From an uncultured Anaerolineales bacterium (GTDB lineage: Bacteria; Chloroflexota; Anaerolineae; Anaerolineales; Villigracilaceae): a DNA stretch of 50,423 nucleotides. The notes under the pieces were generated by a model. It searched no databases, was not told the origin of the DNA, and saw nothing but the letters and a program-made list of their open reading frames with translations. The stretch lies in NCBI GenBank assembly GCA_903873975.1, contig CAIQQN010000100.1, forward strand, positions 1 to 50,423. The letters run 5' to 3'. Positions within the stretch are counted from its first letter, which is position 1; each line of letters starts with the position of its first letter. A program made the translations under genes and the position numbers. This document shows positions 18,764 through 28,129 of this stretch, one piece after another.

Positions 18764-19239
18764 TTGTTTATAATATCTCCAGACCGGCCGCCATGTTTCT
18801 CCACAAGCCGGATGTTCTGGATTTTCATGGTCTTCTCAGCGGCCTTGGCCATATCGTAAATCGTCAATGCTGCCACAGAGACTGCCGTCAGTGCTTCCAT
18901 CTCGACACCGGTTTTGCCGGTCGTTTTAACCGAAGCTTTGATAATCACGCCGGGCAGGGTATCATCGAGGGAGAGCACCACGTCTATGTGGCTGATGGGT
19001 AAAGGGTGACATAATGGGATCAGCTCCGAGGTCCGCTTGGCTGCGGCAATTCCAGCAATTTGCGCCACAGTCAACACGTCACCTTTTTTAATCGTCCCGG
19101 CACGAATCAGATCCAGGGTTGCCCGATTCATTATAACTTCGCCGCACGCAATTGCAAGACGCTCAGTATCGGGCTTGTCGCCAACATCCACCATACGGGC
19201 GCGGCCGGAGTCGTCAAGATGGGTCAGTTTTGGAGTCAT
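18760..19239 (-). CDS. moaC: Cyclic pyranopterin monophosphate synthase
   Basis: The 159-residue MoaC catalyses the second part of precursor Z formation from the MoaA product. Conserved segments include [11 protein letters not shown], the [13 protein letters not shown] segment and [19 protein letters not shown]; the lysines of the [12 protein letters not shown] stretch match the active site. Its start lies six bases after a minus-strand TATAAT box, so it probably heads the operon as a leaderless gene. No moaA gene is in the window. Confidence 0.95.
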   Translation of the reverse strand: MTPKLTHLDDSGRARMVDVGDKPDTERLAIACGEVIMNRATLDLIRAGTIKKGDVLTVAQIAGIAAAKRTSELIPLCHPLPISHIDVVLSLDDTLPGVIIKASVKTTGKTGVEMEALTAVSVAALTIYDMAKAAEKTMKIQNIRLVEKHGGRSGDIINK

Positions 19240-19251
19240 GGTCAGATTATA
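19240..19251 (-). promoter_or_regulatory. TATAAT box 6 nt before moaC (leaderless type)
   Basis: Minus-strand TATAAT (19246-19251) is followed by CTGACC and the ATG at 19239. It is one half of a 59-bp divergent region whose other side has the same arrangement. Confidence 0.6.
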
Positions 19252-19286
19252 CCGTAGGGGGAGCGGTGAGAAAACAGGTTTCTGGT

Positions 19287-19298
19287 TATAATGGTCGC
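19287..19298 (+). promoter_or_regulatory. TATAAT box 6 nt before the 119-residue hypothetical gene (leaderless type)
   Basis: TATAAT (19287-19292) then GGTCGC then the ATG at 19299. No ribosome site fits in the gap. Confidence 0.6.
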
Positions 19299-19658
19299 AT
19301 GGAATTCTTCCTTACAAACCCGGACGTTGAGCGACTCGCGCCTGTGGATACACGCCTGCTCGACCTGCGCGCACAACCTTATCCGGATGGAAAACGCCTG
19401 CAAATCACTTTGGAACTGACCCCCTTCCAGCAAAAGCCTTATCTCGAACTGACCCTGACCGACTCCTCCGGAGAGGTTGTTGCCACCACCACTGTCGTCG
19501 AACCGGTTTCCTGGTGGCTTGACCTTACTCTTCACATCCGCAAGCATGTCGCAACCACAGGCGGAGTATATAAGCTCGCGGTGATGCTTTCTTTCCCAGA
19601 TCTGGGCGAAATTGATCACCGCGACCTCACTGTTGAAATCCCATCCCCCACGGTATAA
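19299..19658 (+). CDS. Hypothetical protein, probable beta-sandwich
   Basis: This 119-residue protein was not recognised. It lacks a signal peptide and cysteines and is built from alternating hydrophobic stretches ([38 protein letters not shown]) that suggest a beta-sandwich. A much longer open frame extends upstream across the divergent promoter, but ATG 19299 lies six bases after TATAAT and is preferred. The following lipoprotein gene begins one base after its stop codon, so it likely belongs to an envelope operon. Confidence 0.7.
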   Translation: MEFFLTNPDVERLAPVDTRLLDLRAQPYPDGKRLQITLELTPFQQKPYLELTLTDSSGEVVATTTVVEPVSWWLDLTLHIRKHVATTGGVYKLAVMLSFPDLGEIDHRDLTVEIPSPTV

Positions 19659-19659
19659 A

Positions 19660-21510
19660 ATGTCCCATATTCCCCGCTCTATTTCTGCCATTCTTCTCCT
19701 TACCTTTTGCTTATTGCTGCTTCTCCCCGCTTGTGGTCCCGCCCCAGCGCCTTTGCCGACCAGCACCCTGATCCCCACTGAGACCCTGAGTGCAACCAAC
19801 ACCCCGACGAAGCCCCAACCCCCCATCGATGTACCCACTCAGACACCTTATGTCATCACTGCCACACCTGAGACGGTTGCCGCCACTCCTGCTCCGCAGG
19901 GCACTTTCTTCCTGTCGCTGGAAGAGAGCGGCTATTTCCATCTCTTTGCGTATTCACCTCAGACCCTCCCACTGGCCCGGCTTACCTCAGATGCGTGGGA
20001 CGATATCACACCTGCTCTCAGCCCGGATGGACATTGGTTGGCTTTTTCATCGCGTCGAAACAGTTATTGGGACCTGTATCTACTGGATCTGGGTGGAGGC
20101 GGCCTTCTCCGGTTGACGGATACGCCTGAATACGACGCTGCACCTTCATGGTCCCCGGATGGGGCTTTTATCTCTTACGAAAGCTACGTCAACGGTAATA
20201 TGGATATTTTTATCCGCTCCGTTACGAACCCGGGTCAGGCCCCCATTCAATTGACTCAAGACCCCGCTACCGACATATCCCCCGCCTGGTCGCCTCTCGG
20301 AAATGGAAATCAGATCGCTTTCATCTCGAACCGCTCCGGTGAGCCTGAGGTTTGGATTGCAGACCTCCGCCCTGCCGTGAAATTTGCTAATGTCAGCAAC
20401 GATCCTCGGGCGATCGAGGCGCATCCTGCCTGGTCTCCAGACGGTAGCAGACTGGCATGGGCTGCCACTGACCCAGATTCAGGGTTGTCCAATATCTACA
20501 TTTGGGATACCAGCAACCCCAGTACCCCAGCGCGCTGGGCTGGTTCTGGTGACTGGCCTGTCTGGCAGGATAACAGCACCGTTGCCAGCCGCCTGCCAAC
20601 CCCCAATCAGACTTTTCTGGCCGGATACACTACTGCTGGTGTGCTCAGCATCCCGCCAGTGCTGCTCCTTGGTGCTTTAAATGGACTATCATATGGCACC
20701 ACAAGCGCAGTTCTACCCGGTCACTTTCAGGCCGCAGCACAGGTCACGCTGGCTGCGCCATTCGCAACGGGAACCAATTCTCCTTCAAATATCCCTTCCG
20801 GGCGCGCTTCGCTGGTCACACTGACAGATGTCACGGCAATCGATCCACGATTGAATGAGCTGGCATGCTACTCTTTCCAGGCATTACGCACCCGGGTCGC
20901 TGCACAAACCGGCTGGGATGCCCTAGGCAACCTGGAAAACGCCTTGGTTTCGCTTACCACCCCACTCGAACCTGGTCTGGCCGAGGACTGGCTTTATACC
21001 GGGAGGGCTTTCACACTCAATCCGGCGTTAGTCCAGGCCAAATGGATGGTTATCGTCCGCGAAGATTTTGGCCAGCAGACTTATTGGCGTATCTACCTCC
21101 TTACTGCTGCCCAGGATGGCTCGCAGGGGATGCCACTCACGCAAATGCCCTGGGATTTTTCCGCCCGCACCACCAGTTCGGACGCTTATGAGAATGGGGG
21201 CCAGTTGATGAATTCCGTACCCAGCGGTTACTGGCTTGCCTTGACTTCCCTGGCTGCCCAGTACGGATGGGAACGCTTACCTGCCCTGACCAACTGGCGT
21301 ACTTATTACGCCGGAACCCGTTTCAACGAGCTGGCCTACACCCAGGGCCTGGACTGGCGTACGGCCATGCTGCAACTTTATCCACCCGAAGCTTTGATAA
21401 CGCCGACAATCGTTATTCCACCCACCCTCACTCCCACACGGACTCCGCTCTGGTATCGGTCGCCCACACCCTCGCGGACGCCGACAGTACGTCCCACCTC
21501 AACACCTTAA
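19660..21510 (+). CDS. TolB-like beta-propeller lipoprotein
   Basis: The 616-residue protein has a lipoprotein signal peptide ending in LLLLPACG, so it should be anchored outside the membrane. A threonine/proline-rich linker (about residues 30-70) leads to several TolB/PD40 propeller repeats recognisable from SPDGHWLAFSS, SWSPDGAFISYES and AWSPDGSRLAWAA. The C-terminal half is unassigned and includes aromatic-rich segments (YGWERLPALTNWRTYYAGT), ending in another Thr/Pro-rich tail. It may bind proteins or glycans. The M23 gene starts two bases after it. Confidence 0.85.
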   Translation: MSHIPRSISAILLLTFCLLLLLPACGPAPAPLPTSTLIPTETLSATNTPTKPQPPIDVPTQTPYVITATPETVAATPAPQGTFFLSLEESGYFHLFAYSPQTLPLARLTSDAWDDITPALSPDGHWLAFSSRRNSYWDLYLLDLGGGGLLRLTDTPEYDAAPSWSPDGAFISYESYVNGNMDIFIRSVTNPGQAPIQLTQDPATDISPAWSPLGNGNQIAFISNRSGEPEVWIADLRPAVKFANVSNDPRAIEAHPAWSPDGSRLAWAATDPDSGLSNIYIWDTSNPSTPARWAGSGDWPVWQDNSTVASRLPTPNQTFLAGYTTAGVLSIPPVLLLGALNGLSYGTTSAVLPGHFQAAAQVTLAAPFATGTNSPSNIPSGRASLVTLTDVTAIDPRLNELACYSFQALRTRVAAQTGWDALGNLENALVSLTTPLEPGLAEDWLYTGRAFTLNPALVQAKWMVIVREDFGQQTYWRIYLLTAAQDGSQGMPLTQMPWDFSARTTSSDAYENGGQLMNSVPSGYWLALTSLAAQYGWERLPALTNWRTYYAGTRFNELAYTQGLDWRTAMLQLYPPEALITPTIVIPPTLTPTRTPLWYRSPTPSRTPTVRPTSTP

Positions 21511-21512
21511 CT

Positions 21513-22634
21513 ATGAGATCTTCTCTCTGTTTGCAGTTCCTTATATTTACGATATTACTAGCGGCCTGCGCCTCTTCACCTGTGCTAACGACACCCGTAC
21601 CTACAATCCAATCTGTAGACCCTTCAATTACTGCTCCTGCCTCCACCCCATCTTCGACACCTGAGATTGTCCTCGCGCTACCATCAGAAACCCCAACGAC
21701 GCCTACCGCGACCGAAACGCCCCTCCCATTCCCAACTGCGACGATGAACGCTATGCAATTGTTATTCCCCACCGTCATTCCTGCCGAAGGTGCAGAATAC
21801 CGCCCGCCGCTCTACCCTACACCCTGGGCACTCTCGCCTTTTGACCATTTCTATTTTGCCGCTCCCATTGCCGCCATGTATCCCGGCGACCCAATCTGGG
21901 ATTACCGCTATGGCGGTATCTTCTTCGGGCCAGACATAATCCACACCGGAATTGACCTGCCAGCCCCGCGCGGGGCCGAGGTGCTGGCTACCGGGCCGGG
22001 AACGGTCGTCTGGGCCGGATTAGGGCTTTACTCTGGCTCAAGCACTAATTTAGATGATCCCTACGGCCTGGCTGTCGCCATTCGCCATGACTTTGGCTAC
22101 AAAGACCAGCCTCTCTACACCGTCTATGCCCACATGGAAGAATTGGATGTGATTGTTGGTCAATGGGTGAACACTGGTCATGTGGTGGGTCATGTTGGTT
22201 CTACAGGTATGACCACCGGCCCTCACCTCCATTTCGAGGTCCGGCTCGGAGAGAACAGTTTCTGGAAGACACGCAACCCGGAATTGTGGATATCGCCTCC
22301 CCAGGGATATGGCGTCCTGGTTGGCCGGGTGACGAGCACGTACGGAGAACGGCTTGATTCATATCTGGTCTTGTTAAAATCTCTCGATACGGAGAAGCAG
22401 TATTCAGTCAAGACATATGGCCCGTCGGTTGTTAACAGTGACGCGTATTATAATGAAAATATGGTTCTGGGCGACTTGCCAGCCGGGGTTTATGAACTCA
22501 ACATCCCTTACGCTGCGTTGAACAGAAAAATCAATATACAAATCCTTCCGGGACAGATCACGTATTTTTCATTCCATGGGTACGCCGGCTACGACTTCAC
22601 CCCGCCTACTGCCCCAGAGACCTACATACCCTGA
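21513..22634 (+). CDS. M23 family peptidase lipoprotein
   Basis: The 373-residue protein has a lipobox (TILLAACASS), a Thr/Pro-rich stalk and an M23 (lysostaphin-type) metalloendopeptidase domain. Zinc ligands are suggested by HTGIDLPAPRG, YAHMEEL and GPHLHFEVRLG, so an active peptidoglycan hydrolase is plausible. The C-terminal 110 residues form a beta-rich region of unknown role (YGERLDSYLVLLKSL onward). The frame is open far upstream, but ATG 21513 supplies the signal peptide. It is the third gene of the envelope operon. Confidence 0.88.
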   Translation: MRSSLCLQFLIFTILLAACASSPVLTTPVPTIQSVDPSITAPASTPSSTPEIVLALPSETPTTPTATETPLPFPTATMNAMQLLFPTVIPAEGAEYRPPLYPTPWALSPFDHFYFAAPIAAMYPGDPIWDYRYGGIFFGPDIIHTGIDLPAPRGAEVLATGPGTVVWAGLGLYSGSSTNLDDPYGLAVAIRHDFGYKDQPLYTVYAHMEELDVIVGQWVNTGHVVGHVGSTGMTTGPHLHFEVRLGENSFWKTRNPELWISPPQGYGVLVGRVTSTYGERLDSYLVLLKSLDTEKQYSVKTYGPSVVNSDAYYNENMVLGDLPAGVYELNIPYAALNRKINIQILPGQITYFSFHGYAGYDFTPPTAPETYIP

Positions 22635-22669
22635 TTACCCCACCACGATGATTCCCAAAGAACCAACAC

Positions 22670-22697
22670 TTGACGTATCGAACATCTGTGCTATACT
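22670..22697 (+). promoter_or_regulatory. recA promoter with LexA-like operator
   Basis: TTGACG (22670-22675) and TATACT (22692-22697) are 16 bases apart. Between them CGAACATCTGTGCT (22679-22692) resembles the Gram-positive-type LexA box CGAAC-N4-GTTCG with mismatches in the right half. SOS control is therefore likely but not proven. Confidence 0.6.
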
Positions 22698-22727
22698 CGA
22701 CTCAATTCAAGGATAGAGAGGAGTATT

Positions 22728-23819
22728 ATGGCTCGCAAATCTGATACATCTGCAGGCTCCACAATGGATGAAGGCCGCCGAATAATGTTGGATAAAGCCC
22801 TTGGAGATATTATCAAACGCTACGGCGACGGCTCTATCATGCGGCTGGGCGAAGCCCACAAAATGACCATTGACGCCATCCCGACCGGCTCGCTCTCCCT
22901 CGACCTGGCACTGGGTATTGGCGGCATTCCGCGTGGTCGGATTACCGAAATCTTCGGCCCGGAATCATCCGGCAAAACCACCATTTGCCAGCACATTGTC
23001 GCTGAAGTACAAAAAATGGGCGGCACTGCCGCTTACGTGGATATGGAACATGCCCTCGATCCGTCTTATGCCGCCAAATGCGGTGTGGATATTGACAACC
23101 TGCTCGTCTCCCAACCCGACACTGGCGAGCAGGCCCTTGAAATTACCGAGACACTCGTCCGCTCCGGTGCAGTGGACCTGGTGGTCATCGATTCGGTCGC
23201 GGCGCTGGTTCCAAGGTCTGAAATTGAAGGTGACATGGGTGACGCCCAGATGGGTGCCATGGCTCGTTTAATGTCCCAGGCACTGCGTAAACTTTCCGGG
23301 GCCATCAACCAGACCAAGACATCAGTCGTCTTCACCAATCAGCTGCGCATGAAAATCGGTGTGATGTTCGGCAACCCGGAAACCACCACTGGTGGTAATG
23401 CCCTCAAGTTCTATGCCTCCGTCCGCCTGGACGTGCGCCGCATCCAGTCGATCAAGATCGGGGCTGAAATCGTAGGTAATCGCACACGTGTACGAGTGGT
23501 CAAGAACAAAGTCGCACCTCCTTTTCGAACCGCCGAGTTCGATATCATGTACAACGAAGGCATCTCCAAGGTTGGCGACCTTATTGATCTGGCAACCCAA
23601 CTTGAGATCGTGGATAAACGCGGTGCTTTCTTCTCTTACGGCGAAACCCGCCTCGGGCAGGGCCGCGAGAACTCCAAGGAGTTCCTGCGCCAGAACCCGG
23701 ACCTGGCTAATGAAATCGAGCTGGTTATACGCCAGCGCGCCAGCGGCGGCGAAGTTGCTATGCCACTTGTCACCGGCGGTGGCGATGATTCTGGTGGCGA
23801 AGCCTCAGAAGAAGCCTGA
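22728..23819 (+). CDS. recA: RecA recombinase
   Basis: The 363-residue RecA polymerises on single-stranded DNA, promotes strand exchange and triggers LexA self-cleavage. Walker A is GPESSGKTT, and the family segments [44 protein letters not shown] and [16 protein letters not shown] are present. No intein is visible. GAGGAG precedes the start. It is flanked by lipoprotein genes with no obvious functional link; recX is not adjacent. Confidence 0.98.
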   Translation: MARKSDTSAGSTMDEGRRIMLDKALGDIIKRYGDGSIMRLGEAHKMTIDAIPTGSLSLDLALGIGGIPRGRITEIFGPESSGKTTICQHIVAEVQKMGGTAAYVDMEHALDPSYAAKCGVDIDNLLVSQPDTGEQALEITETLVRSGAVDLVVIDSVAALVPRSEIEGDMGDAQMGAMARLMSQALRKLSGAINQTKTSVVFTNQLRMKIGVMFGNPETTTGGNALKFYASVRLDVRRIQSIKIGAEIVGNRTRVRVVKNKVAPPFRTAEFDIMYNEGISKVGDLIDLATQLEIVDKRGAFFSYGETRLGQGRENSKEFLRQNPDLANEIELVIRQRASGGEVAMPLVTGGGDDSGGEASEEA

Positions 23820-23846
23820 TATTTAGCTATTCACGAGAGGATTCCG

Positions 23847-24410
23847 ATGGATACAGGAAAGCGCAAAAAGCTTATTTCTGTATCCATCTGTGTTTATCTA
23901 TGGCTTATTATGTCTGCCTGCGGGGGAAATGGTACTGCGCTCACGACGCCCTCCCTATCAGCCATTGCACCGACCGAAACACTTTTTTCGACCCTCTCAA
24001 CGCCCTCCCTTCCAGCCATTACTCCTACCGAAACACTTTTTCCATCTCCACTGGTTGTCTTAACCCCCACCCCAAACTGCATCGACAGCCTTGTTTTTCT
24101 AGATGATATGACCATTCCAGACTTTTCCATCGTCTCACCCGGCAGTACGCTGGATAAACAATGGCTTATCCAGAACTCCGGTTCCTGCAACTGGGACAAC
24201 CGTTATCGCCTGCAGATGATCGCTGGGGACGCCCTGGGCGCAGCCCCGGAACAGGCTCTTTTCCCAGCCCGTGCCGGGATGCAGGCCACGCTGCGGATTG
24301 TCTTCACTGCGCCGCTGGAAGCGGGGGATTATTATAGCGAATGGCAGGCATTTGACGCGCAGAGCATTCCATTTGGCGTGTCGTTTTTTATCAATATTAT
24401 TGTGCAATAA
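23847..24410 (+). CDS. Lipoprotein with NBR1-type Ig-like domain
   Basis: The 187-residue protein has a signal peptide ending at a lipobox (LIMSACGG), a Thr/Ser/Pro-rich spacer and a C-terminal Ig-like fold of the type called next-to-BRCA1 (NBR1). The segments LDKQWLIQNSGSCNWD and ARAGMQATLRIVFTAP are typical. In the spacer an 18-residue segment (TPSLSAIAPTETLF and its near copy) occurs twice because of a 54-bp tandem duplication. The domain is probably used for binding or as a structural module; its ligand is unknown. GAGAGGA precedes the start. Confidence 0.8.
   Translation: MDTGKRKKLISVSICVYLWLIMSACGGNGTALTTPSLSAIAPTETLFSTLSTPSLPAITPTETLFPSPLVVLTPTPNCIDSLVFLDDMTIPDFSIVSPGSTLDKQWLIQNSGSCNWDNRYRLQMIAGDALGAAPEQALFPARAGMQATLRIVFTAPLEAGDYYSEWQAFDAQSIPFGVSFFINIIVQ
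23946..24053 (+). repeat. 54-bp tandem duplication in a lipoprotein spacer
   Basis: Two copies with a 54-bp period start at 23946 and 24000 (both ACGCCCTCCCT). The core that encodes PTETLF is almost identical, while the rest differs slightly, so the duplication is not brand new. Confidence 0.7.
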
Positions 24411-24436
24411 TTCCGAATATAACGAGGCCAATTTCG

Positions 24437-24919
24437 ATGCCTGATTTTCATATCCGCCTGCTGACACCTGCTGACTGCGAGTGGGTCAATCGCGTTATAG
24501 TCACCAATTGGGGCGCTGAGATAGTTGTCACCCACAGCGAAATTTTCCATCCAGCCTACTTGCCCGGCTATGCTGCTTTTATCGATGAAGAACCTGTTGG
24601 CCTGTTGACCTACAACATTACCGGTAACGGGTGCGAGATCGTCACACTCGACTCGTGGCACGAGGGGCATGGGGTGGGAACGGCACTAATCAAAGCGGCG
24701 CGGCAGGCAGCAAGCCAGGTTGGTTGTGGACGGTTATTCCTGGTTACCACCAACAACAATACACACGCTTTGCATTTTTATCAGAAACAAGGATTTGTCA
24801 TCTCCTCCTTGCGAATCAACGCCATCGCCGAAAGCCGCAAACTCAAACCCCAGATCCCGCTTCTGGACGAAGATGGCCTGCCAATCCGTGACGAGATTGA
24901 ACTAGAGATAAATCTTTAA
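24437..24919 (+). CDS. GNAT family N-acetyltransferase
   Basis: The 160-residue protein has the GNAT fold: an acetyl-CoA-binding segment HEGHGVGTALIKAARQ (about residues 74-89) follows a VGLLTYNITGNGCEIVTL strand region, and the C-terminal motif ALHFYQKQGFVI is typical. The substrate (small amine, antibiotic or protein amino group) is unknown. It begins 26 bases after the NBR1-type gene with a GAGG site, so it may be read from the same transcript. Confidence 0.88.
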   Translation: MPDFHIRLLTPADCEWVNRVIVTNWGAEIVVTHSEIFHPAYLPGYAAFIDEEPVGLLTYNITGNGCEIVTLDSWHEGHGVGTALIKAARQAASQVGCGRLFLVTTNNNTHALHFYQKQGFVISSLRINAIAESRKLKPQIPLLDEDGLPIRDEIELEINL

Positions 24920-25086
24920 TAACTCCACCCTCGCTTTCTTCCATCACCCTATCCGACAATTGGATTCAGGGAGCAAAATTTGTGCCTTCTTGTAATTCTA
25001 ATAATCCTGTCAATTTCTCAAATTCACAACCCTACGTGTTACAGACTCCCCCTGCATTCCAATTTGCCCGCAGGTCACCCCGACGT

Positions 25087-25098
25087 TATAATTGCCTT
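25087..25098 (+). promoter_or_regulatory. TATAAT box 6 nt before the CAP/LysM gene (leaderless type)
   Basis: TATAAT (25087-25092) is followed by TGCCTT and the ATG at 25099, whose product begins with a good signal peptide. The 180 bases before it hold no gene. Confidence 0.6.
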
Positions 25099-26061
25099 AT
25101 GCGTAAATTGATGCCGGTCCTTTTGACTATTATTCTGACCCTGACGATTTCTTTCCTTCCACAGACGGTTCGCGCTGAATCCGTTGCGGCTCCACATTTC
25201 TCGACTGTAGCCGACCTCATTGGCGCGGTCAATTCCCTGCGCGCCTCCTACGGGCTGCCGCCCTATACGTCAAACTCCATTCTAATGGGCATCGCCCAGG
25301 GGCAGGCAGAGTATAACCTTTCCATCGGCACCATCACTCATGGCAGCGCCGATGGGCTGTTGCCTTTCCAGCGCGCACTGCAGGCCGGCTACCCGGTGGC
25401 AGGCGATATCAGCCTGGGCGGTTTCTTCTCCGAAAATATCACCGCTGGGGTCGGACTGAGCGCCGAGGGGGCAGTGGAAAATTGGACGGGTGATACCCCC
25501 CACCTGAATACCATGATCTCCTCGAATCTACAGGATATCGGCGCGGGGGTGGCTGTTGCTGGAAATACCTACTACTACGTGATTGACTGTGGTCTCTCCA
25601 CTGGCGGGACACCTGCACCTTTTGTTCCCCCGCCTGCCCACAACACTCCCGTTGCCACGCGAGTGCCGAACACGCCTAGCGCGAACGGTTCCATAACATA
25701 CATCGTCCAGTCTGGTGACACTACTCTTGGTATCGCGCTGGCCTATGGCATAACCTTGAATGATCTTCTTTCTCTGAACGGTCTGACTGTAAAATCCGTT
25801 ATTTACCCCAACCAAAAATTAATCGTTCACGCCGCTTACACTCCTACTCCCACCCCACCCACTAGTACGCCAACCGAACGTCCCACCATTACCCCCTGGC
25901 CCACTTCCACTTCAACATCCACCGCGACGCCTGTCCCGCCAACGCCAACCCCTTCACCAGGGCTGCCTGTCTCAGCGGCTCGCGGCGCAGTAACCGAAAT
26001 CGTGGTCGCTGCGCTGGTTATTGCCGCCCTGCTGGCACTGCTCGGGCGCAAGCGAAAGTAA
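25099..26061 (+). CDS. Secreted CAP-domain and LysM protein with C-terminal membrane anchor
   Basis: The 320-residue protein has an N-terminal signal peptide (hydrophobic MPVLLTIILTLTISFL, cleavage near VRAES), a CAP/SCP-like domain (about 35-170; VNSLRASYGLPPY, GENITAG-like SENITAGVG), one LysM repeat (YIVQSGDTTLGIALAYGIT to LIVHA) that binds glycan, a Thr/Pro/Ser stalk and a final transmembrane helix followed by GRKRK. The last part resembles a sortase or membrane tail, although no LPXTG is present (LPVSA is the nearest). It is probably tethered on the cell surface. The upstream frame extension is discounted because of the TATAAT spacing. Confidence 0.83.
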   Translation: MRKLMPVLLTIILTLTISFLPQTVRAESVAAPHFSTVADLIGAVNSLRASYGLPPYTSNSILMGIAQGQAEYNLSIGTITHGSADGLLPFQRALQAGYPVAGDISLGGFFSENITAGVGLSAEGAVENWTGDTPHLNTMISSNLQDIGAGVAVAGNTYYYVIDCGLSTGGTPAPFVPPPAHNTPVATRVPNTPSANGSITYIVQSGDTTLGIALAYGITLNDLLSLNGLTVKSVIYPNQKLIVHAAYTPTPTPPTSTPTERPTITPWPTSTSTSTATPVPPTPTPSPGLPVSAARGAVTEIVVAALVIAALLALLGRKRK

Positions 26062-26114
26062 GGTAACCTTCAGAATATAAAGAACGGGTGCTGATGAAGC
26101 ACCAATTCTCGGTT

Positions 26115-26870
26115 TCATTTTGCCTTGCCCTGATTCGCCACCGCTTCCGCTGCCTTACGGACAGTCTCCTCGTCTGCCAGGTAGTAGTGTGTGACAGGTT
26201 TCAGATCCATATCGAGTTCGTAGACCAGCGGGATTCCGGTCGGGATATTGAGTTCGGGGATTTCCTTATCGGAAATATTATCCAGGTACTTGACCATCGC
26301 CCGGATACTGTTGCCGTGGGCGGAGATCAGCACGCGCTTGCCAGACTTGATCATCGGAGCCAGGGTGCTGTGCCAGTAAGGCAGAACGCGTTCCAGAGTG
26401 ATCTTGAGCGACTCCGTCGCAGGGAGTTGCACAGGGGTCAAATCCGCGTAACGACGGTCAAAGCGCGGGTGACGCTCGTCGTTCAATTCCAGGGCCGGAG
26501 GCGGTACATCATAACTGCGCCGCCAGATCTTCACCTGTTCTTCACCAAATTTAACAGCCGTCTCGGCTTTGTTCAAACCCTGGAGTGCCCCGTAGTGGCG
26601 CTCGTTCAACTGCCAGGCGCGTACCACCGGGATCCATTCAAGATCCATCTCTTCCTGGATGATATTCAACGTTCGGATGGCTCGTTTCAAAACAGATGTA
26701 AAAGCGATATCAAACGCGAACCCTTGTTCACACATAAGTTGGCCGCCTGTATGAGCTTCCTGGCGCCCCAGCTCGGTCAGGTCAACGTCCGTCCAGCCAG
26801 TGAAACGATTTTCCAGGTTCCAAGTGCTTTGTCCATGACGAACCAAAACGAGTTTATATTTTGTTTCCAT
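26115..26870 (-). CDS. gpmA: 2,3-bisphosphoglycerate-dependent phosphoglycerate mutase
   Basis: The 251-residue glycolytic enzyme interconverts 3- and 2-phosphoglycerate. The phosphohistidine motif [18 protein letters not shown] is at the start, [13 protein letters not shown] in the middle and [16 protein letters not shown] near the end, all typical of the dPGM type. GAGGTG precedes ATG 26870; a longer upstream frame lacks support. It converges with the CAP/LysM gene 53 bases away. A hairpin separates it from the upstream ABC ATPase gene. Confidence 0.95.
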   Translation of the reverse strand: METKYKLVLVRHGQSTWNLENRFTGWTDVDLTELGRQEAHTGGQLMCEQGFAFDIAFTSVLKRAIRTLNIIQEEMDLEWIPVVRAWQLNERHYGALQGLNKAETAVKFGEEQVKIWRRSYDVPPPALELNDERHPRFDRRYADLTPVQLPATESLKITLERVLPYWHSTLAPMIKSGKRVLISAHGNSIRAMVKYLDNISDKEIPELNIPTGIPLVYELDMDLKPVTHYYLADEETVRKAAEAVANQGKAK

Positions 26871-26890
26871 AATCACCTCAGGCATGAGAA

Positions 26891-26917
26891 ACCGCCAGGC
26901 AACGATCACCTGGCGGT
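26891..26917. terminator. Hairpin between the ABC ATPase gene and gpmA
   Basis: Perfect 9-bp arms ACCGCCAGG and CCTGGCGGT around a 9-nt loop. On the minus strand only a TTTCT follows, so it may end transcription incompletely or stabilise the upstream mRNA. Confidence 0.55.
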
Positions 26918-26935
26918 CTTTGGGATCAAACCAGA

Positions 26936-28036
26936 TTAGCGGATGGCCTTCTCGGTCTCGGGGTCAAACAAGTGGCACTTATCCAGATTGAAGGATACTT
27001 GAACCTTGTCACCGATGTGGAAATCGGTCCGCGGGTCAACGCGGGCGACGATATTATCAGAGCCAGCCAGCAGGTACAGGAATATTTCGTTACCCATCAG
27101 TTCGGTCACGTCCACCTTCGTCTCAACCGTGGCTACATGAATCCCGGGCGGGACAAAAGCCGGGTTGTAAATATCTTCCGGTCGAATGCCAAACACGATC
27201 GGCTTATCCACATAAGCCTGGAAATCCTTCATACGCTCGGGTGGAATGGTCAGGTTAAAGGAACCTGCTTCCACAATCAGGTTGCTGCCTTCCTTGCGCA
27301 GTTTCGCTTTGAAAAAGTTCATCGCCGGAGCCCCGATGAAACCAGCAACGAACATGTTATCCGGGTGATCATAGAGCGTCTGCGGCGTATCCAACTGTAG
27401 GAGTGCACCTTTGTTGATCACAGCAATCCGGCTTGCCATCGTCATTGCTTCCGTCTGATCATGGGTCACGTAGATAAAAGTCGTCTGCAGGCGGTGGTGC
27501 AGCTTGGTGATCTCGGAACGCATGGCAATGCGCAGTTTGGCATCCAGGTTCGAAAGCGGTTCGTCGAAGAGGAAGACTTTTGGCTCGCGCACAATCGCCC
27601 GTCCAACCGCCACCCGCTGGCGCTGTCCGCCGGAAAGTTGGCGTGGTTTGCGGGTGAGTAATTCCCCGATCCCCAGGATATCTGCCGCTTCCTGAACCCT
27701 GCGCTTGATCTCCTCTTTCGGAGTCTTGCGCAGTTTCAGACCGAAGGCCAGATTATCATAAACCGTCATATGCGGATACAATGCATAGGATTGGAACACC
27801 ATTGCGATGTCGCGGTCTTTGGGAGGCACATCATTGACAACGCGGTCGGCAATTTTGATCTGCCCCGTGGTGATTTCCTCCAACCCGGCAAGCATGCGTA
27901 GGGCGGTTGTCTTCCCGCAGCCTGAAGGACCGACGAATACCAGGAATTCCTTGTCATCAATTTGCAGGCTCAGGTCGTTAACAGCTTTGACGTTGCCGAA
28001 TTCCTTTGTAACATGCTCGTACGTAACACTAGCCAT
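26936..28036 (-). CDS. Sugar-type ABC transporter ATP-binding protein (UgpC/MsmK/MalK family)
   Basis: The 366-residue ATPase has Walker [15 protein letters not shown], the ABC signature [14 protein letters not shown], Walker [13 protein letters not shown] and the switch VTHDQTEAM. The C-terminal 130 residues form the TOBE regulatory domain typical of carbohydrate importers. No permease or binding protein gene is adjacent, so it probably serves several importers as MsmK does. AAGGAG precedes the start, and two minus-strand TATAAT boxes lie upstream. Confidence 0.93.
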   Translation of the reverse strand: MASVTYEHVTKEFGNVKAVNDLSLQIDDKEFLVFVGPSGCGKTTALRMLAGLEEITTGQIKIADRVVNDVPPKDRDIAMVFQSYALYPHMTVYDNLAFGLKLRKTPKEEIKRRVQEAADILGIGELLTRKPRQLSGGQRQRVAVGRAIVREPKVFLFDEPLSNLDAKLRIAMRSEITKLHHRLQTTFIYVTHDQTEAMTMASRIAVINKGALLQLDTPQTLYDHPDNMFVAGFIGAPAMNFFKAKLRKEGSNLIVEAGSFNLTIPPERMKDFQAYVDKPIVFGIRPEDIYNPAFVPPGIHVATVETKVDVTELMGNEIFLYLLAGSDNIVARVDPRTDFHIGDKVQVSFNLDKCHLFDPETEKAIR

Positions 28037-28056
28037 ATCAGTCTCCTTTTCATTCG

Positions 28057-28076
28057 ATTATAGTGATTGGATTATA
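28057..28076 (-). promoter_or_regulatory. Two tandem TATAAT boxes upstream of the ABC ATPase gene
   Basis: Minus-strand TATAAT occurs at 28071-28076 and again at 28057-28062. Unlike the leaderless genes, the start is 20-34 bases further and has an AAGGAG ribosome site. Confidence 0.45.
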
Positions 28077-28117
28077 GCGCAAAATTTTAAAAGGGTACAG
28101 ATTTTTATAAGAAGCAG

Positions 28118-28129
28118 TAAAATGGACGC
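28118..28129 (+). promoter_or_regulatory. TAAAAT box 6 nt before mutS (leaderless type)
   Basis: TAAAAT (28118-28123), then GGACGC, then ATG 28130. The surrounding 16 bases AAGAAGCAGTAAAATG (28109-28124) recur exactly at 39081-39096. Confidence 0.58.
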
